This document shows, one piece after another, positions 24,254 to 33,175 of a stretch of 43,815 nucleotides of DNA. Positions within the stretch are counted from its first letter, which is position 1. Every line of letters starts with the position of its first letter. This DNA is from an uncultured Clostridia bacterium (GTDB lineage Bacteria; Bacillota; Clostridia; Lachnospirales; Lachnospiraceae). Below the pieces are notes generated by a model. The model made no database searches, had not been told where the DNA came from, and saw nothing but the letters and a program-made list of their open reading frames with translations. The translations under genes and the position numbers were made by a program. The DNA lies in assembly GCA_937895705.1 (NCBI GenBank), contig CALBKM010000049.1, positions 1-43,815 on the forward strand, given 5' to 3'.

Positions 24254-25510
24254 ATGAAGAAAGTACGTATGATGCTGTGTCTGGTTTTGGTTCTGGCGCT
24301 GAGTTTTGCGGGATGTTCCGGTCTGAACCTTGATTCTATGGAAGACACGAAATGGATTGAAGAGAGTGCCGCAAAGATTTCCGATGAGATCACCAGCGGT
24401 CAGTTTGTGATTGACGGCGTGATTTATCAGTTCCCGATGCCGCTTGCGGATTGGTTGAACAACGGATGGCATATTTCCAAGGCGTATGATAATGTGAAGG
24501 AGTTCCGTTTGGACCCGTATTATACCAGTACAGATTTCGAATTGGTTGATGAGGATAATAATTTTGTCAGAGTTACGGTGTTTAATGATTCCGATAAGCC
24601 GGCGCCGGTGGAAGATTGTACCGTTTATTATCTGTACATGTCCACCACGGAAGTGGATGCTGTATTCCCGAAGGGTATGACCAAGAGAAATAAGCCGGCA
24701 GAGGTGCTGGAGGCGTACGGTGAGCCGGCTGACAAGGGCGACGAGACCGGTTATTTAGAGGCAACCTACTATTTCTCTGACGAAGAAATGGGTCAGTGTT
24801 ATGTAGAGCTGGATGTAATTGATAATGATTATACGATTCATCCGTTTACCAGTATTAGGTTCGGTATCATCGAGCCAGAAGATTACTGGGAGACCATGAT
24901 TAAGCAAAAGGGCGTGGAAGGTGCTGCCGAGTTTTATTTCGACGCTGCCATGAAGGCAAGCTTCTACGGTGATTTCGAGGATTACGTGGCGAATAATATG
25001 GACACGACGGAAGGTGCACAGGAACTGTACGATACGGAGATGGAGTATTTTGCGGAGTGCCTGGTTTACTACACCGATATTACAGAAGAATATGCAACGG
25101 AAGATGTTATGAAGCGCTTGCGTCAGGTGGCAAAGGATGTTCTTTCCAAGACGAAGTGGGAAGTAAAGAGCGTGGATGTGAATGCCTTTAAGGAAGGAAA
25201 GATGACGGTGGTTCTCTACCCGACCGATTTCTTTGAGGTAATCAACGAGGACCTTCTGGCTGCTTCCGAGGCTTACAATACAAAGTATGCGGATGCGGAT
25301 TACGAAAATATGACTTACGAAGAGTACGATGCTTTGGAAGTTGAGTATACGGAAATGATGGTAAGCGTATTGGAGAAGAATGCCGGAAAGGCCGGTGTTC
25401 TGGATGCGGTAGAGAAGACCTACAAGGTTGACCTGGAGGAAACGGTGCTTTCCGATGCCGCATGGGAAGAGGTAGATGCTGTTATTATGGATTTGGTAAC
25501 GGAAGAGTAA
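24254..25510 (+). CDS. Lipoprotein, unknown function
   Basis: The 418-residue protein has a signal peptide with lipobox LSFAGC (Cys21), so it is anchored outside the membrane. Residues about 35-200 have the look of a beta-rich domain, with GVIYQFPMPLADWLNNGW. The rest is acidic and helical with several conserved-looking Tyr and Glu. Similar acidic lipoproteins are widespread in Lachnospiraceae and lack assigned function. It has its own promoter and a hairpin after it, so it is monocistronic. Base composition matches the core genes, not the AT-rich operon to its left. Confidence 0.8.
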   Translation: MKKVRMMLCLVLVLALSFAGCSGLNLDSMEDTKWIEESAAKISDEITSGQFVIDGVIYQFPMPLADWLNNGWHISKAYDNVKEFRLDPYYTSTDFELVDEDNNFVRVTVFNDSDKPAPVEDCTVYYLYMSTTEVDAVFPKGMTKRNKPAEVLEAYGEPADKGDETGYLEATYYFSDEEMGQCYVELDVIDNDYTIHPFTSIRFGIIEPEDYWETMIKQKGVEGAAEFYFDAAMKASFYGDFEDYVANNMDTTEGAQELYDTEMEYFAECLVYYTDITEEYATEDVMKRLRQVAKDVLSKTKWEVKSVDVNAFKEGKMTVVLYPTDFFEVINEDLLAASEAYNTKYADADYENMTYEEYDALEVEYTEMMVSVLEKNAGKAGVLDAVEKTYKVDLEETVLSDAAWEEVDAVIMDLVTEE

Positions 25511-25525
25511 TCCGGTTGCAATAGG

Positions 25526-25576
25526 TGAGGATGTCCCGTTTTATGATGTAAAAATCATAGCTGCGGGACGTCCTCA
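25526..25576 (+). terminator. Long hairpin after the lipoprotein gene
   Basis: TGAGGATGTCCCG (25526-25538) pairs with CGGGACGTCCTCA (25564-25576), with one G-T pair. The loop itself holds TATGAT/ATCATA. T-rich sequence follows but is not a clean run. Confidence 0.7.
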
Positions 25577-25589
25577 TTGCATTTTGACG

Positions 25590-25618
25590 TTTACTTTCGG
25601 CAGGAATTCGGGTAAAAT
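25590..25618 (+). promoter_or_regulatory. Promoter of gatCAB
   Basis: TTTACT (25590-25595), a 17-base spacer and TAAAAT (25613-25618) lie 24 bases before gatC. A TTGACG at 25584-25589 directly precedes it but would give a 23-base spacer. Confidence 0.6.
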
Positions 25619-25642
25619 AGGGAAAGAACGGAGGCGTATGAT

Positions 25643-25930
25643 ATGATTAGAATAGACGAAGAGGCCTTGAAAAAGGCAGAGCTTTTATCTAAGTTAAAAA
25701 TAGAATCCGATCAGCGGGAGAGGACCATGACGGAAATGGAAAAGCTTCTTCGGTATGCGGAACTGTTAAACGAAGCGGATACGGAAGGAATTTTGCCTTT
25801 GTCCCACGGAGAATCGTTGGAAAGCAGTCTCAGAGAGGATGTTGTAAGGAGCGGGGACGGAAGAGAAGCGACGCTTTCCGTGGCGCCGAAGCGGGAAGCG
25901 GATTGTTTTGTGGTGCCGAAGACCGTATAA
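25643..25930 (+). CDS. gatC: Asp/Glu-tRNA amidotransferase subunit C
   Basis: At 95 residues it has the usual GatC length. It has the helical N-terminus (ALKKAELLSKLKIESDQRE, about 6-24) and a tail ending FVVPKTV; GatC wraps around GatA and stabilises it. GGAGG is 8 bases from the ATG. The next gene, gatA, begins 11 bases after the stop. The GatCAB complex converts misacylated Asp-tRNAAsn and Glu-tRNAGln to the correct amides, the normal route in Gram-positive bacteria lacking GlnRS. Confidence 0.92.
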   Translation: MIRIDEEALKKAELLSKLKIESDQRERTMTEMEKLLRYAELLNEADTEGILPLSHGESLESSLREDVVRSGDGREATLSVAPKREADCFVVPKTV

Positions 25931-25941
25931 GGAGGGGAATT

Positions 25942-27435
25942 ATGGAGTTGTTGCAGATGTCCGTAAGGACGTTAAGCGAAAGGATAAAAAGTAAGGTGCT
26001 GGGTGTGGAAGAGACCGTATCCGCACTACAGAGAAAGATTGCGGATACCGATCCGAAAATCGGTGCGTTTCTGACGGTCAACGACGGTCAATTGGAAAAA
26101 AGAATCGATGAAGTGCAAAAAGGAATTCGCAGCGGACGTTATGCGGGACCGCTGGCGGGGGTGCCGATTGCGGTAAAGGACAACATATGCACCAAAGGCT
26201 TGCGGACCACCTGCGCTTCTAAAATGTTGGAGGATTTTGTTCCGACGTATGACGCTACGGTGATTCAAAAGTTGCAGGATGCGGGAATGATTGTGCTGGG
26301 CAAAACAAATATGGATGAGTTTGCTATGGGCAGTACGACGGAAACGTCTGCCTTCCTGTTGACGAAAAATCCATGGAATACAAGTCGTGTACCGGGTGGC
26401 TCTTCGGGCGGCTCCTGTGCGGCAGTGGCGGCGGGAGAGGTGCCCCTTGCTTTGGGCTCCGATACCGGAGGTTCTGTGAGACAGCCGGCTGCCTTTTGCG
26501 GAGTGGTAGGATTAAAGCCTACTTACGGAAGGGTGTCCCGGTACGGTTTGGTTGCGTATGCTTCTTCCATGGACCAAATCGGTCCGGTGGGACGTACGGT
26601 GGCGGACTGCCGGGCGTTGTATGAGTGTATTGCCGGTTGGGACGAGAAGGATGCTACAACGGTAAAGCGGGATGTGGTAAAATCCGTAGGGTATGAAAAG
26701 TCTGCGGAAGAACGAATTGAATTGCTGAAGGGAATGCGGTTTGCCTTGCCGAAGGAATATTTGGGTGACGGAACCGATGAAGAGGTAAAAGAAGCTGTGA
26801 TGCGTGCGGCGGAGCTACTTGCACGAAACGGAGCTGTGGTGGAAGAGATTTCCCTGCCGGTGACGGAGTATGCGGTAGCGGCCTATTATATGATTGCCTG
26901 TGCGGAGGCAAGCTCCAATTTGTCCCGGTTTGACGGAGTAAAGTACGGATACCGGGCAGCGGAAGCGGAGTCCCTGCATGAGATGTATGTAAAGAGTCGT
27001 TCCGACGGGTTCGGAGAAGAAGTGAAGCGCAGAATTTTGGTTGGTTCCTTTGCGTTAAGCGAAGGCTATTATGATGCGTATTATTTGAAGGCGTTAAAGG
27101 TAAAACGTCTGATTCGTGAGGCGTTTGATGATGTGTTTGCAGCCTATGACTGCATTTTGACGCCGACGGCGCCCACAACCGCACCGAAGTTCGGAACGGT
27201 TTTATCCGACCCGTTACAAATGTATTTGCAGGATGCGGACACGGTGGCGGTGAATTTGGCGGGACTTCCGGCAATCAGTGTACCGTGCGGCGTGGATACA
27301 GAGGGACTGCCCATCGGTTTGCAGTTTATCGGAGATGCTTTTTGTGAGGATACATTGTTTGCGGCAGCGGAAGGCTATGAGGAGCTTCGCGGTAAGTTCC
27401 CGACGGCATGGGAACAGGGAAGGGAGCGGTTGTAA
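25942..27435 (+). CDS. gatA: Asp/Glu-tRNA amidotransferase subunit A
   Basis: This 497-residue amidase-signature enzyme releases ammonia from glutamine for GatB. The Ser-cisSer-Lys triad is visible: K79 in VAVKDN, S154 in PGGSSGGS and S178 in DTGGSVRQPAAF. The C-terminus, with GLPIGLQFIGD, is typical. The start at 25942 follows AAGGAGGGG; a longer in-frame reading from 25903 overlaps gatC and is rejected. gatB starts 1 base after its stop. Confidence 0.95.
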   Translation: MELLQMSVRTLSERIKSKVLGVEETVSALQRKIADTDPKIGAFLTVNDGQLEKRIDEVQKGIRSGRYAGPLAGVPIAVKDNICTKGLRTTCASKMLEDFVPTYDATVIQKLQDAGMIVLGKTNMDEFAMGSTTETSAFLLTKNPWNTSRVPGGSSGGSCAAVAAGEVPLALGSDTGGSVRQPAAFCGVVGLKPTYGRVSRYGLVAYASSMDQIGPVGRTVADCRALYECIAGWDEKDATTVKRDVVKSVGYEKSAEERIELLKGMRFALPKEYLGDGTDEEVKEAVMRAAELLARNGAVVEEISLPVTEYAVAAYYMIACAEASSNLSRFDGVKYGYRAAEAESLHEMYVKSRSDGFGEEVKRRILVGSFALSEGYYDAYYLKALKVKRLIREAFDDVFAAYDCILTPTAPTTAPKFGTVLSDPLQMYLQDADTVAVNLAGLPAISVPCGVDTEGLPIGLQFIGDAFCEDTLFAAAEGYEELRGKFPTAWEQGRERL

Positions 27436-27436
27436 T

Positions 27437-28951
27437 ATGACAAAAAAACAGTATGATACCGTCATCGGTCTGGAGGTTCATATTGAACTTTCCACGGAAA
27501 CGAAAATTTTTTGCGGCTGTTCCACAAAGTTCGGCGCGATGCCCAATACCCAGACATGTCCGGTATGTACCGGTATGCCGGGAAGCCTTCCGGTATTAAA
27601 TAAAAAGGTGGCGGAATACGCCGTGATGCTGGGACTGGCGACAAATTGCCGGATTAACAGGAGAACCGTATTTGACCGGAAGAACTATTTTTATCCGGAC
27701 AATCCGCAAAATTACCAGATTTCCCAGTTGTACGTACCGATTTGTCAGGATGGCTACTTAGAGATAATGCGGCACCCGGAAACGGAGCCGGTGACGGATA
27801 AAGGTGAGGATGCCCAATCAAAGGCAAACGGAAAAAACATCGGCATCGAAACTACGAAAATCGTCCGTATCCATGAGATGCACATGGAGGAGGATGCGGG
27901 CAAGCTGATCCATGATGAGGAGAAGGGTATTTCACTGGTGGATTATAATCGGAGCGGCGTGCCGCTCATTGAGATTGTATCGGAGCCGGATATGGAGAAT
28001 GCCGAAGAAGTAATCGCTTATCTTGAAAAACTGCGGATGGTTTGTTTGTATCTCGGGATTTCCGATTGTAAGCTTCAGGAGGGTTCCATGCGGGTGGACG
28101 TGAATTTATCCGTAAAGGAAGCCGGAAGCGAAGTTTTGGGAACCCGTACCGAGATGAAGAATCTGAACTCCTTTAAGGCAATAACCCGTGCGATAGCGGC
28201 GGAGCGGGAGCGACAGATTGCGCTGATAGAGAGCGGAAACGAAGTGGAACAGGAGACAAGACGTTGGGACGATGCGGCGGGGGAGTCCTATTCCATGCGT
28301 TCTAAGGAAGATTCCAAGGATTACCGGTATTTTCCGGAGCCGGATGTGCCGCCGGTACTGATTTCTTCGGAGTGGATCGAAGAGTGGAAACGTCGTCTGC
28401 CGGAGTTTCGGGAAGAGAAGGTTGCACGTTTTGTAAGGGAGTACGGTATCCCTGCCTATGATGCGGATATTCTGACCCAGTCAAAGCATCTGGCAACGCT
28501 GTTTGAAGAAACGGCGAAGCTGTCCGGTTTACCGAAGAAAACAGCAAACTGGTTTATGGGGGAACTGCTTCGTTTGTTAAAAGAAGCAGGAAAGGAGCCG
28601 GAGGAACTTTGCTTTTCGGCTAAGCATGCGGCAGATTTGATTACTTCGGTAGAAGCAGGAAAAATCAATCAGACCAATGCGAAGGAAGTGTTTGCAAAGA
28701 TTGTGGAGGAAGATATCGAGCCTCTTTCCTATATGGAGCAGCACGGTCTTATGAGTCTGGCGGATGAGGGAGCATTGCAGGCAGCCATTGATGAAGTGTT
28801 AGCGGAAAACCCGGCAATTGCAGAAGAATACCGGGGCGGAAAAGACAAGGTATTCGGCTTTCTTGTGGGGCAGGTTATGAAAAAGACCAAGGGGAAAGCG
28901 GATCCGGGGACGGTGAACGAAATGCTTCGGAAGAGCCTGGAGAATGTTTAA
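27437..28951 (+). CDS. gatB: Asp/Glu-tRNA amidotransferase subunit B
   Basis: At 504 residues it is slightly longer than usual because of an insertion of about 20 residues around 112-135 (DKGEDAQSKANGKN). Conserved segments are GLEVHIELSTETKIFC, CTGMPGSLPVLN, RKNYFYPDNPQNYQISQ, EEDAGK, YNRSGVPLIEIVSEPD and the tRNA-binding YqeY-like C-terminus. GatB phosphorylates and amidates the misacylated tRNA using ammonia from GatA. It closes the gatCAB operon; a weak AGATTC/GAATCT hairpin follows at 28953-28971. Confidence 0.95.
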   Translation: MTKKQYDTVIGLEVHIELSTETKIFCGCSTKFGAMPNTQTCPVCTGMPGSLPVLNKKVAEYAVMLGLATNCRINRRTVFDRKNYFYPDNPQNYQISQLYVPICQDGYLEIMRHPETEPVTDKGEDAQSKANGKNIGIETTKIVRIHEMHMEEDAGKLIHDEEKGISLVDYNRSGVPLIEIVSEPDMENAEEVIAYLEKLRMVCLYLGISDCKLQEGSMRVDVNLSVKEAGSEVLGTRTEMKNLNSFKAITRAIAAERERQIALIESGNEVEQETRRWDDAAGESYSMRSKEDSKDYRYFPEPDVPPVLISSEWIEEWKRRLPEFREEKVARFVREYGIPAYDADILTQSKHLATLFEETAKLSGLPKKTANWFMGELLRLLKEAGKEPEELCFSAKHAADLITSVEAGKINQTNAKEVFAKIVEEDIEPLSYMEQHGLMSLADEGALQAAIDEVLAENPAIAEEYRGGKDKVFGFLVGQVMKKTKGKADPGTVNEMLRKSLENV

Positions 28952-29013
28952 GAGATTCGATGCAAGAATCTTTTGAGAAATTGTGTTTTTAGGTACTTTC
29001 TTTGCCGTTTTGC

Positions 29014-29042
29014 TTGACAAACGCCGGTAGGATTGATAAAAT
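29014..29042 (+). promoter_or_regulatory. Promoter of ilvN-ilvC
   Basis: TTGACA (29014-29019), a 17-base spacer and TAAAAT (29037-29042) form a near-consensus promoter. A second -10-like TATAAT at 29052-29057 lies downstream. No T-box or leader peptide is seen in the short leader. Confidence 0.8.
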
Positions 29043-29080
29043 ACACTTTGATATAATACAGTGAGAAAGAAGGGGACCTT

Positions 29081-29587
29081 ATGAGCCGAATGGTATTGTC
29101 GCTTTTAGTAGAGAATACGGCAGGTGTATTAAGCCGTGTATCCGGTTTGTTCAGCCGTCGTGGTTACAACATTGACAGTCTCTCCGTGGGTGAAACGGAG
29201 AATCCGGAGTATTCCCGTATGACGGTGGCAGTCAGCGGTGAAGACGGTATCTTAGAGCAGATTCACAAGCAGCTGGCGAAGCTGGAGGATGTGGTAGAGA
29301 TTACGGAGCTTCTTCCGGGGGAGTCGGTTTGCAGAGAATTGGTACTGGTAAAGGTACAGGCCAATCAGAAGGAGCGTCAGTCGGTGATTTCCGTAGCGGA
29401 TATTTTCCGTGCGAAGATTGTAGATGTGGCACCGGAGTCTTTGATGATTGAGCTTACCGGTAATCAGGCCAAGATTGATGCTTTCATGCGTTTGCTTGAG
29501 GGCTTCACCATTAAGGAATTTGTACGCACCGGTATTACCGGTCTGGTACGCGGTGTCGGTGACATCGAAGACTATATCGCAGAGTAA
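29081..29587 (+). CDS. ilvN: Acetolactate synthase small (regulatory) subunit
   Basis: The 168-residue protein has an N-terminal ACT domain (1-80) with LVENTAGVLSRVSGLFSRRG then YNIDSLSVGETE, the usual opening of this subunit. Its C-terminal half has FRAKIVDVAPESLMIELTG. It confers valine feedback control on the large subunit, ilvB/ilvI, which is not in this window. RBS AGGGGA lies before the ATG. ilvC follows 74 bases later, probably on the same transcript. Confidence 0.93.
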   Translation: MSRMVLSLLVENTAGVLSRVSGLFSRRGYNIDSLSVGETENPEYSRMTVAVSGEDGILEQIHKQLAKLEDVVEITELLPGESVCRELVLVKVQANQKERQSVISVADIFRAKIVDVAPESLMIELTGNQAKIDAFMRLLEGFTIKEFVRTGITGLVRGVGDIEDYIAE

Positions 29588-29661
29588 TTCTGCACGCTTA
29601 ACGAGAGCGTACGACGCACGAAGTTGCGCATACCATATAGAAAACTTAGGAGGATACGAAA

Positions 29662-30672
29662 ATGGCAAAGATTTATTACCAGCAGGATTGTAATCTTGCA
29701 CTGTTGGACGGCAAGACCGTAGCAGTTATCGGTTACGGTAGCCAGGGACACGCTCATGCACTTAACATGAAGGAGTCCGGTGTACACGTAGTAATCGGTT
29801 TATACGAGGGCAGCAAGTCCTGGGCAAAGGCTGAGGCTGCAGGCTTTGAAGTATATACGGCTGCTGAGGCTGCTAAGAAGGCAGACATCATCATGATTCT
29901 CATCAACGACGAGAAGCAGAAGGCTATGTACGAGGCTTCCATCGCTCCGAATCTTGAGCCGGGTAACATGCTTATGTTCGCACACGGTTTCGCAATTCAC
30001 TTCGGTCAGATTATCCCGCCGAAGGATGTAGACGTAGTTATGATTGCTCCGAAGGGACCGGGTCATACCGTAAGAAGCCAGTACCAGGAAGGCAAGGGTG
30101 TTCCGTGCTTAATCGCTGTACATCAGGATGCTACCGGTAAGGCACACGAGATGGGTCTTGCTTACGCATTGGCTATCGGTGGCGCAAGAGCAGGTGTTCT
30201 TCAGACCACTTTCCGTGAAGAGACCGAGACCGACCTCTTTGGTGAGCAGGCAGTTCTTTGCGGTGGTGTAACCGCCCTTATGAAGGCTGGTTTCGAGACC
30301 TTAGTTGAGGCAGGTTATGAGCCGGAGAGCGCATACTTCGAGTGTATCCACGAGATGAAGCTCATCGTAGACCTTATCTTCCAGAGCGGTTTCCAGGGCA
30401 TGAGATACTCCATCTCCAACACCGCGGAGTACGGTGATTACATTACCGGACCGAAGATTATTACCGACGAGACCAAGAAGGCGATGAAGCAGGTATTAAA
30501 GGACATCCAGGAGGGTGTATTCGCACGCAACTGGCTCACTGAGAACCAGGTTGGTTGCCCGAACTTCAACGCTATGAGAAGAAAGGGTGCTACCCATCAG
30601 TTAGAGGAAGTTGGCGCAGAGCTTCGTAAGCTTTACAGTTGGAACAACGAGAACAAGTTAATCGATAACTAA
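29662..30672 (+). CDS. ilvC: Ketol-acid reductoisomerase
   Basis: The 336-residue class I enzyme of valine, leucine and isoleucine synthesis converts 2-acetolactate or acetohydroxybutyrate to the dihydroxy acid. The Rossmann motif GYGSQGHAHALN (25-36) is followed by a cofactor loop with GSKSW, indicating NADPH use. Later parts include the metal-binding ETDLFGEQ and ECIHEMK. AGGAGG precedes the start. Codon choice is visibly richer in C-ending codons than in neighbours, as expected for high expression. Confidence 0.96.
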   Translation: MAKIYYQQDCNLALLDGKTVAVIGYGSQGHAHALNMKESGVHVVIGLYEGSKSWAKAEAAGFEVYTAAEAAKKADIIMILINDEKQKAMYEASIAPNLEPGNMLMFAHGFAIHFGQIIPPKDVDVVMIAPKGPGHTVRSQYQEGKGVPCLIAVHQDATGKAHEMGLAYALAIGGARAGVLQTTFREETETDLFGEQAVLCGGVTALMKAGFETLVEAGYEPESAYFECIHEMKLIVDLIFQSGFQGMRYSISNTAEYGDYITGPKIITDETKKAMKQVLKDIQEGVFARNWLTENQVGCPNFNAMRRKGATHQLEEVGAELRKLYSWNNENKLIDN

Positions 30673-30700
30673 ATCGTTGGCATTGAATATGGAATAACAG

Positions 30701-30735
30701 ACAGTCCCTTTCCCAGCGGAGAGGGGCTGTTTTTG
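30701..30735 (+). terminator. Terminator after ilvC
   Basis: ACAGTCCCT (30701-30709) pairs with AGGGGCTGT (30722-30730), with one G-T pair, followed by five T residues. Confidence 0.85.
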
Positions 30736-30737
30736 GG

Positions 30738-30766
30738 TTGTAAATCTTTCGGTTCTATGATAAAAT
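30738..30766 (+). promoter_or_regulatory. Promoter of the 30806 lipoprotein gene
   Basis: TTGTAA (30738-30743), a 17-base spacer and TAAAAT (30761-30766, in the context GATAAAAT) lie 40 bases before the start codon. Confidence 0.7.
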
Positions 30767-30805
30767 GAAAGTAATATAAGTTTACGAACCTGAAGGAGGG
30801 ATAGA

Positions 30806-31741
30806 ATGAAGAGAATGAGATGGATATGCTCTTTGATGGGAGTATGTGTTGTTGCTTTATTTGGAATTGCATGTAAGACGGAAGATAATTTGAATGTATA
30901 TGAGTACTCCGGTCAGCATGATGATACGATTTATTATAATTATACCGGTGAGACATATCGGTATGGGTCCTCCCCAAAAAAGACAGAGACCACGGCACCG
31001 GAAACCCGTAAATTTCAATTTCTGGGCAAGGAATATGAACTTACGTATATGGATACAGCGACGAAATCGTTTCTTCCGTTTGCAGAGGACTTTTATTATG
31101 CAGAAGATATGGAGTTTTCGTTTATTGAAAACACGGATACGTTTTCCGGAGTTTGGTGCTATGGAGATACAGCGATAGATATCGGACGGAGCGGAGAAAA
31201 GCTGGTTGATGAAGAGGATTATAAAGCGATTGCGGATGACTTGGTGAAAGCTTATGTAGATATAAGTGATTATACACAGAAGAGTTCTTCTATGGTTACT
31301 TTTTTCGAAGAGGAAAACGGTGTTGCGGCTTGCTGGCATGAGAGCTATGATACGTTCTATGAGAAAAAAGCGAATGAAAAAGTGGATTATACGTTTACTT
31401 ACATAAGGAACTATAAGGGATACGAAACCTTTGAAAAAGTTTATGTAACATTAAATGAGGCAGGAGAGCTTCGTGAATTGCAATTCTATGGGGCGGGGTT
31501 ATTTGATGATAAGAAAGAACCGGTAGCCGGGAAAAAAGAGATTGAAAAGAAAGCAACGCAGAAAATGAAAGATATTTGTAAGGCTGGATATGCGATCAAA
31601 GATGTGGATTGTGATATCGTATTGTGTATTAACCCGGAAGGAAAATTCTTCTATCTTACTTTTGTGGATTCGAAACTGGAGCATATGCAGGATAAGACAG
31701 AGGGTGAGGAATCGAGTATTTTAATTTTAGCTGCGGATTAA
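30806..31741 (+). CDS. Lipoprotein, unknown function
   Basis: The 311-residue protein has a signal peptide with lipobox FGIAC (Cys23). A short Tyr/Thr-rich linker precedes an unrecognised domain (about 65-311) with alternating aromatic beta strands, with YELTYMDTATKSFLPFAEDF then DFYYAEDMEFSFI. No enzyme motif is visible. It has its own promoter and terminator. The first residues after the Cys are polar, so membrane retention is expected. Confidence 0.8.
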   Translation: MKRMRWICSLMGVCVVALFGIACKTEDNLNVYEYSGQHDDTIYYNYTGETYRYGSSPKKTETTAPETRKFQFLGKEYELTYMDTATKSFLPFAEDFYYAEDMEFSFIENTDTFSGVWCYGDTAIDIGRSGEKLVDEEDYKAIADDLVKAYVDISDYTQKSSSMVTFFEEENGVAACWHESYDTFYEKKANEKVDYTFTYIRNYKGYETFEKVYVTLNEAGELRELQFYGAGLFDDKKEPVAGKKEIEKKATQKMKDICKAGYAIKDVDCDIVLCINPEGKFFYLTFVDSKLEHMQDKTEGEESSILILAAD

Positions 31742-31748
31742 GAAAGAG

Positions 31749-31782
31749 AAGGTTGTCTAGGAATTGGGAGACAACCTTTTCT
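31749..31782 (+). terminator. Terminator after the 30806 lipoprotein gene
   Basis: AAGGTTGTCT (31749-31758) pairs exactly with AGACAACCTT (31769-31778), followed by a T-rich run. Confidence 0.9.
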
Positions 31783-31827
31783 TTTGTTTTTCTTTCGTTT
31801 TTTCTGCCGAATTTCTTTTGCTTTTTT

Positions 31828-31836
31828 TGCTATGAT
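31828..31836 (+). promoter_or_regulatory. Possible extended -10 promoter of the ABC importer operon
   Basis: TGCTATGAT fits an extended -10 (TGn plus TATGAT) 56 bases before the solute-binding protein start. No good -35 is seen. Confidence 0.4.
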
Positions 31837-31891
31837 TTTCCTGGGTGCAAAGAAGGTCCGGGGAACCGGTATTAACGAAGGGAGACAGGAT

Positions 31892-33112
31892 ATGAAGTTG
31901 AGGAAGGATACGCAAAGGAAGGTCGTAGTTGTTTTAGTTATCAGCATGTTTATGATGCTGTTTGCAGGCTGTGCCGGGGAGAAGAAAAAGAAAGAGGAAG
32001 AGGTAATGCAGGTGCCGGAGGATACCCTTTTGGGGTATACCTATTCCGAGGTGTATACCCCATATCAGCTGAGCTCCTGTGACGTGAAGGTGGAGATGGT
32101 ACAGCCAGAGGATAGTGAGCTTATGGTGACGAAGCTTCTGGCGGGAGATTCGGATTATGATTTTATGATGTTGTCTACCGATAGTTCGTTGGCAAGGGAT
32201 ATTTTGCGCACAGGAGCGTATTATTCCTTAAATGAGATTCCGGAGGTTACCGGTCTTTTGGAACGGTATCACGGCTATCTTAAGGAGGCGGCAACGGCGG
32301 AAAACGGAGACGTCTGGATGATTCCCTGTGGCGTGAATGTTCCCTTTGTTCTTTACAGGGAGGATGTATGCAAGGAATACGGTCTGGACTTTACCGATAT
32401 GACCTATTTGGAGTTTATGAAACAAGTAGATGCGCTTCCGAAAAAAGGGGAGCATACCTTTATCGTACCTTACTATCTGATGACCGGAGATATTACAAAC
32501 AAGTTTGAACGGACCTACGGATATGAAAACATGAGTGAATCGGAGATGGAATTGCTCCGGGGCTATATGGAGAAGATTCGTGCCTACGATGTACCTTTTA
32601 ACGAAGGGAAATGGTGGTTACTCAGCAGCGAGGAACGTCCGAGTTATATATCGGATGCGTCCATGAAAAACATTGTGTTTAAGTTGGAACGCAGCGACAA
32701 TATGACATTATCCTCGAGTTTGAACTTCTTCCGCATTGGCGGGTTCCGGGCGATGGAACTGCCGGATTTGGAGGAGGGAGTGGATTGTCCGAGTGGGGCA
32801 AGTGTGGATTTTATCGTAATCAATCCGAAGTCCGATAAGCTTGAGCTGACGCTTCAATATGTATCGGAGTTGTGTGAGAAGTTGCAGAAGGATACTACCA
32901 ACGCGTTCCGGTGGATGTCTCAGGGAGAGGATTTCTCTGACAATGTGCTTAGGGAGGATATTTACCGGCTGATTTCCGAGGGAGAGGTGTATTCTTTGTA
33001 CCCGTATGATGTGGTAGGAGCGGAGCTTATGGCTTACCGGGAAGGAAAGCAGGAGTTTGATGTGATGTTAGAGGAAATTCAGAGGAATATAAAAATGTTT
33101 CAAGAGGAATAA
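31892..33112 (+). CDS. Extracellular solute-binding lipoprotein of an ABC importer
   Basis: The 406-residue protein has lipobox LFAGC (Cys27). The mature part has the family-1 solute-binding pattern: VTKLLAGDSDYDFMMLSTDS (early lobe), AENGDVWMIPCGVNVPFVLY (hinge area), DMTYLEFMKQVDALPK and a C-terminal helical lobe. It resembles carbohydrate binders more than amino-acid binders, but the ligand is unknown. ATG 31892 follows GGGAG; the longer frame from 31784 is rejected because it starts in the previous terminator. Two permease genes follow directly. Confidence 0.82.
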   Translation: MKLRKDTQRKVVVVLVISMFMMLFAGCAGEKKKKEEEVMQVPEDTLLGYTYSEVYTPYQLSSCDVKVEMVQPEDSELMVTKLLAGDSDYDFMMLSTDSSLARDILRTGAYYSLNEIPEVTGLLERYHGYLKEAATAENGDVWMIPCGVNVPFVLYREDVCKEYGLDFTDMTYLEFMKQVDALPKKGEHTFIVPYYLMTGDITNKFERTYGYENMSESEMELLRGYMEKIRAYDVPFNEGKWWLLSSEERPSYISDASMKNIVFKLERSDNMTLSSSLNFFRIGGFRAMELPDLEEGVDCPSGASVDFIVINPKSDKLELTLQYVSELCEKLQKDTTNAFRWMSQGEDFSDNVLREDIYRLISEGEVYSLYPYDVVGAELMAYREGKQEFDVMLEEIQRNIKMFQEE

Positions 33113-33175
33113 ACGGGACGTTTAAGGGGGAGACCGTAGTTTTTGTTATCTGAAGCAGGGGAGGTTTTGAAAAGG

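Noticed and set aside
28952..29080. T-box or attenuation leader ahead of ilvN-ilvC
   Set aside because: The leader after the promoter is only about 35 bases long, with no specifier structure, T-box sequence or leader peptide of branched-chain codons.
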